This document shows, piece by piece, positions 24,597 through 33,656 of a DNA stretch of 49,759 nucleotides. The notes under the pieces are model-generated. The model made no database searches. It was not told where the DNA came from and was given only the letters and a program-made list of their open reading frames with translations. Every line of letters starts with the position of its first letter. Position 1 is the first letter of the stretch. A program made the position numbers and the translations under genes. Source of the stretch: Limiplasma sp036652695. Lineage in GTDB: Bacteria > Bacillota > Clostridia > Christensenellales > Aristaeellaceae. The stretch is from assembly GCA_036652695.1 (NCBI GenBank), contig JAVVVJ010000011.1, positions 1-49,759 on the forward strand, written 5' to 3'.

Positions 24597-25976
24597 ATGG
24601 AGAACGCGGAACTCATGACTGCCCTACCGCCCAGCAATATCGACGCGGAACGCTCGGTGCTTGGCGCCATTCTTCAGGATGTCGGCGCGGCAACCCTCGC
24701 CTTTGAAACCCTCTCGCCGGATGACTGCTATTCCGCTGAGCATCGGGAGATTTTTGCCGCCATGCGCGCGCTGCACGTTGCAGGCAGCCCCATTGACCTG
24801 ATGACCGTGAGCGAGGAGCTTAGCAAGCGCGGCACGCTGGATAGCGTTGGCGGCTCCGGCTACCTATTGCAGGCGGTGCGCTTTGTGCCCACCACAGCCA
24901 ACACGCGCACGTATATCGAGATCGTGCAGGAAAAATCCACGCTTCGCAAGCTCATTACCGCTTCGCAGCGCATTGCTTCGCAGTGCTACGCACAGTCTGA
25001 TCCCTTGCAAAACGTGCTGCGCGACGCGGAACGCCTGATCTTCGATATCGTGATGAAGCGCGGCGGCGCGGAAACGCTCATGCCCCTGCAAAAGGTGCTC
25101 ATGTCCACCTTCGATCAAATCGAGGAGATGAGCCGCCTGAAAGGGCGGCTTGCGGGCGTGCCGACCGGCATTTACGATTTGGATCGCATGCTCACCTGCA
25201 TGCATGGCGGCGAGCTGATTTTGATCGGCGCGCGCCCCGCAATGGGCAAAACCGCCATGGCGCTTGGCGTGGCACAGTTCGCGGCGGTCAAATCCAAAAA
25301 ATGCGTGGCGATTTTCAGCATGGAAATGCCAAACGAGCAGATCGGTATGCGTATCCTCTGCTCTGCCGCAAATATCAACATGCAGCGCGTGCGCAGCGGC
25401 ATGCTTTCCGATGACGAATGGATCAAGCTGGGCGATTGCATTAACAACCTCAGCCTCTGCCGCATGTATATTGATGATACGCCCGGCCTGACCCCCTCGC
25501 AGCTGCGCAGCCGCTGCCGCAGGCTCATGATGGAGCAGGGGCTTGATTTGGTTGTGATCGACTACTTGGGGCTTATGGGCTCGGACAAACGGGTGGAGAA
25601 TCGCCAGCTTGAGGTAAGCGAAATCAGCCGTCAGCTCAAGGCCATTGCGCTGGAGTTGAAAATTCCCGTGCTGGCCTGCGCGCAGCTGAGCCGCGCACCT
25701 GCCGCGCGTACCGATAAGCGCCCGATGCTGAGCGACCTGCGCGATTCCGGCAGCATTGAGCAGGATGCGGACGTGGTGCTCTTTTTGCATCGCGAGGGCT
25801 ATTATGCAAGCGCGGGCACGGAGGACGGCCCAAAGCCCGATGATAACGCGGGCGAAATCATCATTTCCAAGCAGAGAAACGGCCCCGTTGGCACGGTAAA
25901 CGTTGAATGGCAGGCGGAGTTTGCGCGCTACGCAAACCTGCCCGGCACGCGCGTTGCCATGTATATGGAGAACTGA
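24597..25976 (+). CDS. dnaB: Replicative DNA helicase DnaB
   Basis: Hexameric 5'-3' helicase of the replication fork. The N-terminal primase-interacting domain begins PPSNIDAERSVLGAIL. The RecA-like C-terminal domain has Walker A GARPAMGKT (211-219), FSMEMP, the Walker-B-type LDLVVIDYLGLM, and the H4 loop region near SDLRDSGSIEQDADVVLFLHR. The ATG at 24597 is preferred over 24576 because AAGGAGGGGG lies 6 nt upstream. With 459 residues it is normal in length, and no intein is present at the usual positions. It is called dnaC in Bacillus nomenclature. Confidence 0.96.
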   Translation: MENAELMTALPPSNIDAERSVLGAILQDVGAATLAFETLSPDDCYSAEHREIFAAMRALHVAGSPIDLMTVSEELSKRGTLDSVGGSGYLLQAVRFVPTTANTRTYIEIVQEKSTLRKLITASQRIASQCYAQSDPLQNVLRDAERLIFDIVMKRGGAETLMPLQKVLMSTFDQIEEMSRLKGRLAGVPTGIYDLDRMLTCMHGGELILIGARPAMGKTAMALGVAQFAAVKSKKCVAIFSMEMPNEQIGMRILCSAANINMQRVRSGMLSDDEWIKLGDCINNLSLCRMYIDDTPGLTPSQLRSRCRRLMMEQGLDLVVIDYLGLMGSDKRVENRQLEVSEISRQLKAIALELKIPVLACAQLSRAPAARTDKRPMLSDLRDSGSIEQDADVVLFLHREGYYASAGTEDGPKPDDNAGEIIISKQRNGPVGTVNVEWQAEFARYANLPGTRVAMYMEN

Positions 25977-26003
25977 TTTTTTTGCCAAAAAAAGGAGTAC
26001 CTA

Positions 26004-26990
26004 ATGGCACAGCGCATATGCGATCTTCAAAAGGATCAACGCTTCGAGGGTTTCTTGCTGGTGCGCACGTCCGACCAGCGCACCGGTGGCAACGGCTCCA
26101 AATATCTGGATCTGAACCTTGCTGATCAAACGGGGGAAATCAACGCAAAGGTATGGGATGGTACCGTGTCCCCGCCCATCCCCGGGTCAGTGGTGAAGGT
26201 GCGTGGCGGCACGCTGGAATACAATGGCCGTTTGCAGCTTCGGGTTGAAAAGCTTCGCGGGCAGGAGCCGACCGATGAGGTAGACCTTGCCACCCTTGCG
26301 CCCTGTGCGCCCGAGGCTTCTGAAAGCATGCTCGCGGAGCTGGAAAGCACGGTGGACGCCTTTGAAAGCGAACCCCTGCGCCTGATCACGCGCGAGCTGC
26401 TGCGCCGGTTCGCAGATAAGCTGAGCTATTACCCCGCTGCCCAGCGCATCCATCACGCGGAGCGCGGCGGGCTGCTGCACCACACCACGGGCATGCTGCG
26501 CACCGCTAAGGCGATGACGGCGCTCTATCCGTGGCTGCATGCGGACCTGCTCTACGCGGGCGTCATTTTACACGATTTGTGCAAAACCGAGGAAATGGAC
26601 AGCGACACCATGGGCGTGGTGCGCGATTATACCGAGGAAGGGCTGCTGCTTGGGCACTTGGTGCTAGGCGTTACGCGCATACAGGAGGCCGCCAACAGCT
26701 TGGGCATCAGCGGGGAACCCGTAACGCTGCTTCAACACATGATGCTCAGCCACCACGGCGAGGCCGAATATGGCAGCCCGCGCAAGCCCATGTTTCCAGA
26801 AGCGGAGGTGCTGCACTGGATTGACCTGCTGGACGCGCGCATGAACGAAATGCAAACCGCTATTGATAAGCTCAAACCCGGCGTATTCAGCGAAAAAATC
26901 TGGTCACTGGATCGCAGGCTTTACCACGCCGCATACGACGCGCTTGGCGCCGCGCCGGAATCGAGCGAAGCAAGCGAACCGCAGGGTTGA
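26004..26990 (+). CDS. yhaM: 3'-5' exoribonuclease YhaM-like (OB fold + HD domain)
   Basis: A 328-residue protein with an N-terminal OB nucleic-acid-binding fold (DQRFEGFLLVRTSDQRTGGNGSKYLDL region) and an HD phosphohydrolase domain. The metal-binding pattern is visible as IHHAERGGLLHHTTGML, VILHDLCKTEEM and MLSHHGEAEYGSP. YhaM proteins trim RNA, and in some reports DNA, from the 3' end. The ribosome-binding site AAAGGAG precedes the ATG. It follows dnaB by 27 nt and probably shares its transcript. The C-terminus is low complexity (AAPESSEASEPQG). Confidence 0.87.
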   Translation: MAQRICDLQKDQRFEGFLLVRTSDQRTGGNGSKYLDLNLADQTGEINAKVWDGTVSPPIPGSVVKVRGGTLEYNGRLQLRVEKLRGQEPTDEVDLATLAPCAPEASESMLAELESTVDAFESEPLRLITRELLRRFADKLSYYPAAQRIHHAERGGLLHHTTGMLRTAKAMTALYPWLHADLLYAGVILHDLCKTEEMDSDTMGVVRDYTEEGLLLGHLVLGVTRIQEAANSLGISGEPVTLLQHMMLSHHGEAEYGSPRKPMFPEAEVLHWIDLLDARMNEMQTAIDKLKPGVFSEKIWSLDRRLYHAAYDALGAAPESSEASEPQG

Positions 26991-27015
26991 CGAAATTGCC
27001 TATAAATGTTACAAT
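26987..27015 (+). promoter_or_regulatory. Promoter of the lipoprotein gene
   Basis: -35 TTGACG (26987-26992, overlapping the yhaM stop codon), 17-nt spacer, -10 TACAAT (27010-27015). It implies a leader of about 105 nt before the ATG at 27129. Confidence 0.7.
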
Positions 27016-27058
27016 CTCATGACGAAGTAAAGAAATCCGTCTCTTGATTCGTTTGATA

Positions 27059-27111
27059 CGCGGGAACAGTCCGCGCGACTTCGGTCGCCAACCCGTGCGG
27101 CTCTAGGCCGC
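27059..27111 (+). ncRNA. Three consecutive hairpins in the lipoprotein mRNA leader
   Basis: Three perfect 5-bp stem-loops stand in series: CGCGG/CCGCG (27059-27075), GCGAC-TTCG-GTCGC (27075-27088, a very stable cUUCGg tetraloop) and GCGGC/GCCGC (27097-27111). The last ends 4 nt before the GGAGG ribosome-binding site. They may be a structured regulatory leader or simply an mRNA-stabilising element. No known riboswitch is recognised. Confidence 0.45.
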
Positions 27112-27128
27112 CTTTGGAGGAAGATCGT

Positions 27129-28013
27129 ATGAAACGCCAATGGAAGGTTGCGCTATGCCTTGCACTTGCCACCGCCACGCTCACCGCTTGCGGCACGGGC
27201 GCACAGCCGCAGAATCCCGCTACTTTTGCGCAGGTAACGCAGAACTTCGGTCCTACCAGCCTTGCTACGCAAACGCCGGAGCCTATGCCTGACGCGGGCA
27301 TGGATAACGCTTCCGATCAAAGCATCTTTTCCGCAAACCCATATGATGCGGTAAGCGATGGAGAAATCAACCCAGAGGATGCGATGAACGAGGAAGGCTA
27401 TATCGATCCCGGCCTCACCGGCGATACCTCGCCTTACGATGCATATGCCTCCGCTGAGGGTACCGTGTACCCCTATGCGGGCAGCACGCCAATCCCGCTT
27501 GATCCCGTGGACATGCCCTCGCCTACGCCGCGCCCGAAGCTTAGCTTCGTCTACGTGCCCTATGCGGCCTCCATCGGCGTCTCCTTCGAGGGTCCCGTGG
27601 GCTGGCAGGTGGATGAGAGCCAGCCGGAAATCTTCATCCTGAGTGAGCCGGAGAACCAGGTAAAGGATGGTCAGCGCTGCATTCTTACGGTCTCTGCCAT
27701 TCCTGTAACGAGCAATTATACGGAGGCCAACCTGAAAACCGAGGTGACGCAGCGTTTGGATACCTTAGGGAGCGCTAATTACGCCTCATGGAAGCCTAGC
27801 CGCACCGCTAGCCGCTACCTGATGGGCAGCAAGGGTGTGTACGCGAATTATAGCGGCACGCTGACAAACGATGTGAATACCGGCGGGCGCATTCACTTTA
27901 CCTGCGTGGATAAAGTGCTGTACAGCTTGGAAATCGTCTATCCGCTTGGCTATAAGGATGATTACCTCGCCGTTTTTGCCCATGCCAAGGACACCCTCAA
28001 GCGGGGTACCTGA
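27129..28013 (+). CDS. Secreted lipoprotein of unknown function
   Basis: A 294-residue protein with a lipoprotein signal peptide: basic MKRQWK, a hydrophobic stretch and the lipobox LTAC with Cys21 as the lipidation site. Residues 22 to about 140 are low in complexity and rich in Asp, Pro, Tyr and Ser, likely an extended linker. From FVYVPYAASIGVSFEGPVGWQVD onward a folded domain of about 150 residues follows, with a beta-rich look reminiscent of PsbP-like or surface domains; I cannot name the family. The ATG at 27129 has GGAGG upstream. It has its own promoter and a structured leader, suggesting separate regulation from yhaM. Confidence 0.75.
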   Translation: MKRQWKVALCLALATATLTACGTGAQPQNPATFAQVTQNFGPTSLATQTPEPMPDAGMDNASDQSIFSANPYDAVSDGEINPEDAMNEEGYIDPGLTGDTSPYDAYASAEGTVYPYAGSTPIPLDPVDMPSPTPRPKLSFVYVPYAASIGVSFEGPVGWQVDESQPEIFILSEPENQVKDGQRCILTVSAIPVTSNYTEANLKTEVTQRLDTLGSANYASWKPSRTASRYLMGSKGVYANYSGTLTNDVNTGGRIHFTCVDKVLYSLEIVYPLGYKDDYLAVFAHAKDTLKRGT

Positions 28014-28051
28014 CGCCAATCAATCGGAGCGTTTGGCTGATGGCGGCTCGT

Positions 28052-28080
28052 TTGACCATTTATGCTTTCCGTGCTATACT
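28052..28080 (+). promoter_or_regulatory. Promoter of the YebC-family gene
   Basis: -35 TTGACC (28052-28057), 17-nt spacer, -10 TATACT (28075-28080), about 80 nt before the ATG at 28162. Confidence 0.75.
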
Positions 28081-28161
28081 ATGAAGGCTATAAAGGCAAA
28101 ATGAGCGCTAGCGCTCTGGGAGAGCGCATCTCTTTAAGTGCGATACAGAAAGGCTGATACG

Positions 28162-28908
28162 ATGTCCGGACATAGCAAATGGGCTAATATCAAAATTAAA
28201 AAGGGCAAGACCGATGCCGTTCGCGGCAAGATTTTCACCAAGATTGGCCGCGAAATTGCCATTGCGGTGCGTGAAGGTGGCGGCAACCCGGATAGCAACT
28301 CCAAGCTGCGGGATGTCATCGCGAAGGCAAAAAGCAACAACATGCCCAATGATAACATTCAGCGCTCCATTAAAAAGGCGGCTGGTGAGCTGGGCAATGT
28401 GAATTATGAGGAAATCACCTACGAGGGCTACGCCCCCGGTGGCATTGCAGTGATCGTGGAGACCATTACCGACAGCCGCAACCGCACTGCCAGCGATATC
28501 CGCCACTGCTTTGCAAAGAATGGCGGTTCGCTGGGCGTTACGGGCAGCGTTGGCTTCATGTTCGATAAAAAGGGCGTGCTGGTCATTGAGCGCACCCCCA
28601 GCATGGATGAAGACGAGATGATGATGACCGTGCTGGATGCGGGCGCTGAGGATATGGAAGTGCTTGAGGACGCGTTTGAGGTCACCACCGATGCGAACGA
28701 ATTCTCCGCCGTGCGTGAAAAGCTGGAGGCGCAAAAGCTGGTATTCTTGGACGCGGAAGTGAAGATGCTGCCGCAGAATACCATGGCTCCCGCCGATGAG
28801 GACACGCTGCTCAAGGTGCAAAAGCTGCTTGAAATGCTGGAAGATAACGACGATGTGCAAAACGTGTGGCACAACGGCGAGCTTCCCGAGGAAGAGGAAG
28901 AAGAGTAA
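28162..28908 (+). CDS. YebC/PmpR/TACO1 family protein
   Basis: A 248-residue cytosolic protein with the family opening MSGHSKWANIKIKKGKTDA and the segments NMPNDNIQRSIKKAAGE, YEGYAPGGIAVIVE and TDSRNRTASDIRHCFAKNGG. Members have been described as transcription regulators and, for YebC-type proteins, as translation factors that relieve stalling on proline-rich stretches; the sequence alone does not separate these roles. The ATG at 28162 is the conserved start; the frame opens slightly earlier at 28138 without family similarity. A strong terminator follows 5 nt after the stop. Confidence 0.92.
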   Translation: MSGHSKWANIKIKKGKTDAVRGKIFTKIGREIAIAVREGGGNPDSNSKLRDVIAKAKSNNMPNDNIQRSIKKAAGELGNVNYEEITYEGYAPGGIAVIVETITDSRNRTASDIRHCFAKNGGSLGVTGSVGFMFDKKGVLVIERTPSMDEDEMMMTVLDAGAEDMEVLEDAFEVTTDANEFSAVREKLEAQKLVFLDAEVKMLPQNTMAPADEDTLLKVQKLLEMLEDNDDVQNVWHNGELPEEEEEE

Positions 28909-28912
28909 AGAA

Positions 28913-28961
28913 GTGCCGGGTGCTCAATCGCAAATTCGATTGAACACCCGGCGCTTTTTTT
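28913..28961. terminator. Bidirectional intrinsic terminator between yebC and rsmI
   Basis: A long stem of about 18 bp, from GTGCCGGGTG to CACCCGGCGC with CAATCG/CGATTG inside, followed by seven T on the plus strand (28955-28961). It ends the yebC transcript and, read on the other strand, lies immediately after the rsmI stop. Confidence 0.9.
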
Positions 28962-28965
28962 GTTC

Positions 28966-29826
28966 CTATTCCTGTGCAAGCAGCTGCTTTACACGTAGGC
29001 TGGCGGCATAGACCGCGTTTTTCCGCTCTCCGCCCTCCACGAGCCTTTCACCGCTCTCACGTAAAGTAAGCCCGCCCACAATGCCGTCAAAGAGCTGCGC
29101 CTCCAGCGATAGCTCGCTTTTGGGCGCCTCCGGCTGCGGAATATCCTCTGCCGCCCATTCAAGCACAAGGCAGTATTCTCCCTTTTCCGCTTTGGGGTTG
29201 CTTCGCAGGGCGATGAGCACCTCGGCTACGCTGCCGCGCACCGTACATTCGTACTTCTTGGTGAGATCGCAGCTTGCGCTCACGCGCGTATGCGGTAGCG
29301 TCTCCAGCAAAACCGCCAGCAGGTCAATCACGCGATGCGGCGATTCATGCACCACCCCAAGCTTTGAGCGGCGCGCCATATCCAGGAGCTTCGCTTTTAG
29401 CTCGCTTTTCTGCCTAGGCAAAAAGCCAAAAAAAGTGAACTCTGTCGCTTCCATTCCGCTCACGCTGAGCGCGGCGGCCATGGCCGTAGGTCCGGCGATG
29501 GCCTGCACCGCAATCCCCGCGCGCACGGCCTGTGCAACCAGCACGCTGCCCGGATCGCTGATGCAGGGTGTGCCCGCATCTGTGGTGACAGCCACGTCGA
29601 TACCCTCGCTTCGCATGCGCTCCACGAGCTGCTCCGCTTTGCCGCGCTCGTTGTGCTCGTGGCAGCTTGTGAGCGGCGTTTGGATATCGAACACATTCAG
29701 CAGCTTCTGCGTAACCCGCGTATCTTCCGCGGCAATCAGCGCTACGGCTTTCAGCGTTTCCACCGCGCGCGGGCTCATATCGCCCAAATTGCCAATGGGC
29801 GTTGCAACCACATACAAAGTAGCCAT
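28966..29826 (-). CDS. rsmI: 16S rRNA (cytidine-1402-2'-O)-methyltransferase
   Basis: SAM-dependent methyltransferase adding the 2'-O-methyl group to C1402 of 16S rRNA in the decoding centre. The 286 residues begin MATLYVVATPIGNLGDMSPRA, the family signature, followed by AAEDTRVT, TDAGTPCISDPG and AGPTAMAAALSVSG. The frame opens far upstream at 30000, inside rsmH; the ATG at 29826 behind GGAGGGCG is the true start. It lies 11 nt after the rsmH stop, so the two enzymes that modify C1402 are co-expressed. Confidence 0.95.
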   Translation of the reverse strand: MATLYVVATPIGNLGDMSPRAVETLKAVALIAAEDTRVTQKLLNVFDIQTPLTSCHEHNERGKAEQLVERMRSEGIDVAVTTDAGTPCISDPGSVLVAQAVRAGIAVQAIAGPTAMAAALSVSGMEATEFTFFGFLPRQKSELKAKLLDMARRSKLGVVHESPHRVIDLLAVLLETLPHTRVSASCDLTKKYECTVRGSVAEVLIALRSNPKAEKGEYCLVLEWAAEDIPQPEAPKSELSLEAQLFDGIVGGLTLRESGERLVEGGERKNAVYAASLRVKQLLAQE

Positions 29827-29837
29827 GTCACGCCCTC

Positions 29838-30791
29838 CTATTCGTTCTCGTTCTTTTGGAAAGCGCGCAGCTTTGCGCTGCGTGCGCGGGCGTTTTGTTC
29901 GGTTTCGGCCAAAGAGGGCTTTACCACACCGCCTGCCAGCACGCGACCCTGCGGCTCTTTGCCGCAGGTGCAGATGGGCGCCTTCGGCGAGCAGGTACAC
30001 GGATACTGCAAGCGCCGGAAGGTGTTTTTAACAATGCGATCCTCCAGCGAATGGAAGGTGATCACCAGCAGCCGCCCGCCGGGCGCAAGCAGCTCCACAA
30101 AATCGCAGAGCGCCTGCTCCAGCGGCGCCAGCTCGTCATTGACCGCGATACGCACCGCTTGAAAGGTGCGGCGCGCGGGATGACCCTCATCGCGGCGGCG
30201 CACCGCCTTGGGAATCGCGGCATCTACTACGCTGACTAGATCGCCCGTGGTGAGGATGGGACGCTCCTGCCTGCGCTCGTCAAAGATCGCCGCGATGCGC
30301 GCCGCCCATTTTTCCTCGCCATATTCCGTAAGGATGCGTCGAAATTCCTCCGGCGTAATGCGTGCGAGGTACTCTGCCGCGGTTTCGCCTGTGGAGGGGT
30401 CCATGCGCATATCCAGTGGCGCGTTTTCATGGTAGCTAAACCCGCGCTCACCTGTATCCAGCTGGTAACTGCTTACGCCCAAATCAAGCAGCGCGCCGTT
30501 CAGCGGTGGCGCGCCCGCCTCTGCGAGCAGCGCCTTTGCATTGTGAAAGTTGCCATGCAGCGCGTGAAAGCCCGCATACGCGCCAAGGCGCGCCGTGGCG
30601 GCAGCGATTGCCGCCTCATCGCGATCAATGCCGTAAAGCGTTGCCGTGCCACCGGAGCGCTCCAGAAGCCCCGCGCTATGCCCGCCGCCGCCCAGCGTGC
30701 CATCCGCATACACGCCCCCGCTTTGCGGGTTCATCCACGCCATTACCTCGTCAAACAGCACCGGCAAATGGTGAAAACTCGTATCGTTCAT
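29838..30791 (-). CDS. rsmH: 16S rRNA (cytosine-1402-N4)-methyltransferase
   Basis: Methylates N4 of C1402 of 16S rRNA. The 317 residues show FHHLPVLFDEVM, the SAM-binding TLGGGGHSAGLLE, LLDLGVSSYQLD and the C-terminal LLVITFHSLEDRIVKNTF with Cys-rich PCTCSPKAPICTCG; all are standard. In most Firmicutes this gene (mraW) begins the division and cell wall cluster mraZ-rsmH-ftsL; here mraZ and ftsL are absent and rsmI follows instead. The start at 30791 has AAAGG upstream. It lies downstream of valS with a 171-nt gap holding no convincing promoter or terminator. Confidence 0.95.
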   Translation of the reverse strand: MNDTSFHHLPVLFDEVMAWMNPQSGGVYADGTLGGGGHSAGLLERSGGTATLYGIDRDEAAIAAATARLGAYAGFHALHGNFHNAKALLAEAGAPPLNGALLDLGVSSYQLDTGERGFSYHENAPLDMRMDPSTGETAAEYLARITPEEFRRILTEYGEEKWAARIAAIFDERRQERPILTTGDLVSVVDAAIPKAVRRRDEGHPARRTFQAVRIAVNDELAPLEQALCDFVELLAPGGRLLVITFHSLEDRIVKNTFRRLQYPCTCSPKAPICTCGKEPQGRVLAGGVVKPSLAETEQNARARSAKLRAFQKNENE

Positions 30792-30962
30792 ATGTCCCTA
30801 TGCCTTTCCCACAGCAACGAGGCATGAAACCCCGTTGCTGTCCACTGCTGTGGTAAAATAGTAAGGAGGGGGGCGCTACAGAGCACGCGGAGGTCGGTAG
30901 CGCAGCACCCCAAGTTCGTCAAGGCAATGAAGGGTAAAAAGGCTTTGCAGATGCTACCCAAT

Positions 30963-33620
30963 TTACCGTCCCTCTTGCAGCTCCGCAATGCGCTGGCAGA
31001 GGGATTGAAGCATGACCTCGTTGGTTTTGAGCTTCTCGCGCTCCTGCTCTACGAGGGCGAGGGGAGCTTTGGCGAGGAACCCTTCGTTGTTAAGCTTTCC
31101 GCTGGCGCGGGCAAGCTCGCCCTCTAGGTTCTTGCGTTCCTTTTCAAGGCGTGCAAGCTCCTTGTCGAAATCCACCAGATCGCCAAGCGGAATGCGCAGC
31201 TCACCTGCTGAGCATACGGCGCTCACGACCTTCTCGCCCGCAAGCGCGTCCTTGCCGCCAAGCTTTGCATCGCTCACGCCAGCCAGACGCTGCAAATACG
31301 GCTCGGCTAACGCAAGGGCTTCCGCCCAACCGGCCTCGGGGATCAAGGTGACGTGTATGCGCTTGCCAGCCTGCACGTTCATCTCCGCGCGCAGGTTGCG
31401 GATGGTGCGGATGATCTCCATCAGCCCCTCCATTTGGCGCTCCTCTGCGGCAAACGCGTACTCGGGCTTTACTTGCGGCCAGCTGGCAAGGATCAGCATG
31501 CCCTCGCTCTGTGGCAGGTGCTGGTAGACCTCCTCGGTCAGGTAGGGCATAAAGGGGTGCAGGAGCTTGAGCAGCCCCTCCAGCACATAGGTGAGCACGG
31601 CGCGCACATTGCGCTTGAGCGCCTCGTCCTCACCCATCAGGCGGCCCTTGCTGAGCTCGATGTACCAATCGCAGAACTCGTTCCATGCAAAATCGTAGAT
31701 CTTTTGCGCAGCCATGCCAAAGTCGCCGTCTTCCATATGTGCGCTCACATCGGCAATGGCCTCGTTAAGGCGGCTCAAAATCCACTGGTCGGGCAGCAGA
31801 AGGCTCGCGGGGTCGATGGCTTCGCGGCTTTGCGTATTCATGAGCACAAAGCGCGAGGCGTTCCAGATCTTGTTGGCAAAGTTACGCGCACTCTCCACCT
31901 TCTCGGTGGAATAACGGGTATCGTTGCCGGGGCTTACGCCCATCGCAAGCGAGAAGCGCAGCGCGTCCGCGCCGTACTGATCGATTACCTCAAGGGGATC
32001 TACGCCGTTGCCAAGGCTCTTGGACATCTTGCGCCCCTTCTCATCGCGCACCAAACCATGCATCAGCACTGTGTGGAAAGGCGTTTCGCCCGTGTGCTCA
32101 ATGCCGCTGAAGATCATGCGCGCCACCCAGAAGAAGATGATATCATAGCCCGTGACCAGCATATCGGTGGGATAGAAATAGCGCAGGTCATCGGTATCGT
32201 TTGGCCAACCCAGCGTGCTAAAGGGCCAGAGGGCGGAGGAGAACCAAGTGTCCAAAACGTCCTCATCCTGCCGCAAATGCGTTGAGCCGCATTTGGGGCA
32301 TACGCTGGGGCTGTCCTTTTGCACGATGGTTTCGCCGCAGGTGTCGCAGTACCACGCGGGGATGCGATGCCCCCACCACAGCTGCCGGCTGATGCACCAG
32401 TCGCGGATGTTTTCCATCCAGTTGTAGTAGGTTTTGGAGAAGCGCTCGGGGATGAACTTTGTACGGCCGCTGCGCACAGCCTCGATTGCGGGCTTGGCAA
32501 GCGGCTCCATGTGTACGAACCACTGGCGGCTCACCAGCGGATCAACGGTGGTGTGACAGCGGTAGCAGGTACCCACATTGTGGCTGTAATCCTCGATCTT
32601 TACAAGGTAGCCCTGCTTTTCCAGCTCTGCCACAACGGCCTTGCGGCATTCGTATTCTGGCATGCCTACAAACTGCCCTGCGTTTTCGTTCATGGTGCCA
32701 TCGTCGTTGGTGACGCGGATGATCTCCAAATTGTGGCGCTTTGCCACCTCAAAATCGTTTGGATCATGCGCGGGCGTCATTTTGACCGCGCCGGTGCCAA
32801 ATTCCAAATCGACATAATCATCCGCCACCACGGGAATTTCCCTGTTCATGAGCGGCAAAAGAACCTTCTTCCCCACAAGCGCGGTATAGCGCGCATCGGC
32901 GGGGTTGACTGCTACGCCGGTATCGCCAAGCATGGTTTCAGGGCGCGTGGTGGCCACCACCACGCCCTCGCCGCCATCAACGCCGGGGTAGCGAATGTGC
33001 CAAAGATGGCTGGCTTGCTCCTCATATTCCACCTCGGCATCCGAAAGCGCGGTCTTGCACACGGGACACCAGTTGATGATGCGATCGCCGCGGTAGATGA
33101 GCCCCTTGCGGTAGAGCTTCACAAAAACCTCGCGCACAGCCTCGTTGCAGCCCTCGTCCATAGTGAAGCGCTCACGGCTCCAATCGCAGCTTGCGCCCAG
33201 CCGACGCTGCTGGCGGTTGATACGCCCGCCATATTCGGCCTTCCATTTCCATGCACGCTCCAAAAAGCGTTCGCGGCCAATGGCTTCCTTGGTGAGGCCT
33301 TCCTTTTTCATCTGCTCCACGATCTTGACCTCGGTGGCGATGGAGGCATGATCGGTGCCGGGCAGCCAAAGCGTGGGATCGCCCTTCATACGGTGGTAGC
33401 GGATGGGCGCATCTTGAAGCAGGCAGTCCATCGCATGCCCCATGTGCAACTGACCGGTAATATTAGGCGGCGGCATCACGATGGTGAAGGGCTTCTTTCC
33501 CTCCACGCGCTTTGCGCGAAAAGCGCCGGACTCTTCCCACATGTGATAAAGCTTATCCTCAATGGCTTGGGGGTTGTAGACCTTTTCCATTTCAAACTCC
33601 TGTTGTGTGGTATCAGCCAT
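30963..33620 (-). CDS. valS: Valyl-tRNA synthetase
   Basis: Class I aminoacyl-tRNA synthetase with editing, charging tRNA-Val. The 885 residues carry HMGH at 59-62 after PPPNITGQL, the editing-domain segment TTRPETMLGDTGVAVNP, a Cys zinc site (CDTC and CPKC), KMSKS at 531-535, and a C-terminal coiled coil from about 810. The ATG at 33620 follows AAAGGA with a slightly long spacing; an in-frame ATG at residue 11 is an alternative. It is 36 nt behind a small membrane-protein gene, and both sit downstream of a T-box leader. Confidence 0.96.
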   Translation of the reverse strand: MADTTQQEFEMEKVYNPQAIEDKLYHMWEESGAFRAKRVEGKKPFTIVMPPPNITGQLHMGHAMDCLLQDAPIRYHRMKGDPTLWLPGTDHASIATEVKIVEQMKKEGLTKEAIGRERFLERAWKWKAEYGGRINRQQRRLGASCDWSRERFTMDEGCNEAVREVFVKLYRKGLIYRGDRIINWCPVCKTALSDAEVEYEEQASHLWHIRYPGVDGGEGVVVATTRPETMLGDTGVAVNPADARYTALVGKKVLLPLMNREIPVVADDYVDLEFGTGAVKMTPAHDPNDFEVAKRHNLEIIRVTNDDGTMNENAGQFVGMPEYECRKAVVAELEKQGYLVKIEDYSHNVGTCYRCHTTVDPLVSRQWFVHMEPLAKPAIEAVRSGRTKFIPERFSKTYYNWMENIRDWCISRQLWWGHRIPAWYCDTCGETIVQKDSPSVCPKCGSTHLRQDEDVLDTWFSSALWPFSTLGWPNDTDDLRYFYPTDMLVTGYDIIFFWVARMIFSGIEHTGETPFHTVLMHGLVRDEKGRKMSKSLGNGVDPLEVIDQYGADALRFSLAMGVSPGNDTRYSTEKVESARNFANKIWNASRFVLMNTQSREAIDPASLLLPDQWILSRLNEAIADVSAHMEDGDFGMAAQKIYDFAWNEFCDWYIELSKGRLMGEDEALKRNVRAVLTYVLEGLLKLLHPFMPYLTEEVYQHLPQSEGMLILASWPQVKPEYAFAAEERQMEGLMEIIRTIRNLRAEMNVQAGKRIHVTLIPEAGWAEALALAEPYLQRLAGVSDAKLGGKDALAGEKVVSAVCSAGELRIPLGDLVDFDKELARLEKERKNLEGELARASGKLNNEGFLAKAPLALVEQEREKLKTNEVMLQSLCQRIAELQEGR

Positions 33621-33656
33621 ATGATAACCATCCTTTCCTTTTTGTGCCGAACCTGC

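Noticed and set aside
28428..28979. 183-codon Ser-rich minus-strand frame
   Set aside because: Antisense to the YebC gene and crosses the terminator hairpin.
29081..30031. 316-codon plus-strand frame over rsmI/rsmH
   Set aside because: Antisense shadow with Ser/Ala/Arg-rich composition.
30792..30962. Possible rsmH promoter (TTGACG with TACCGA) and a GCGCTAC/GTAGCGC stem
   Set aside because: The -10 is too far from consensus and the stem has no T-run; not strong enough to annotate.
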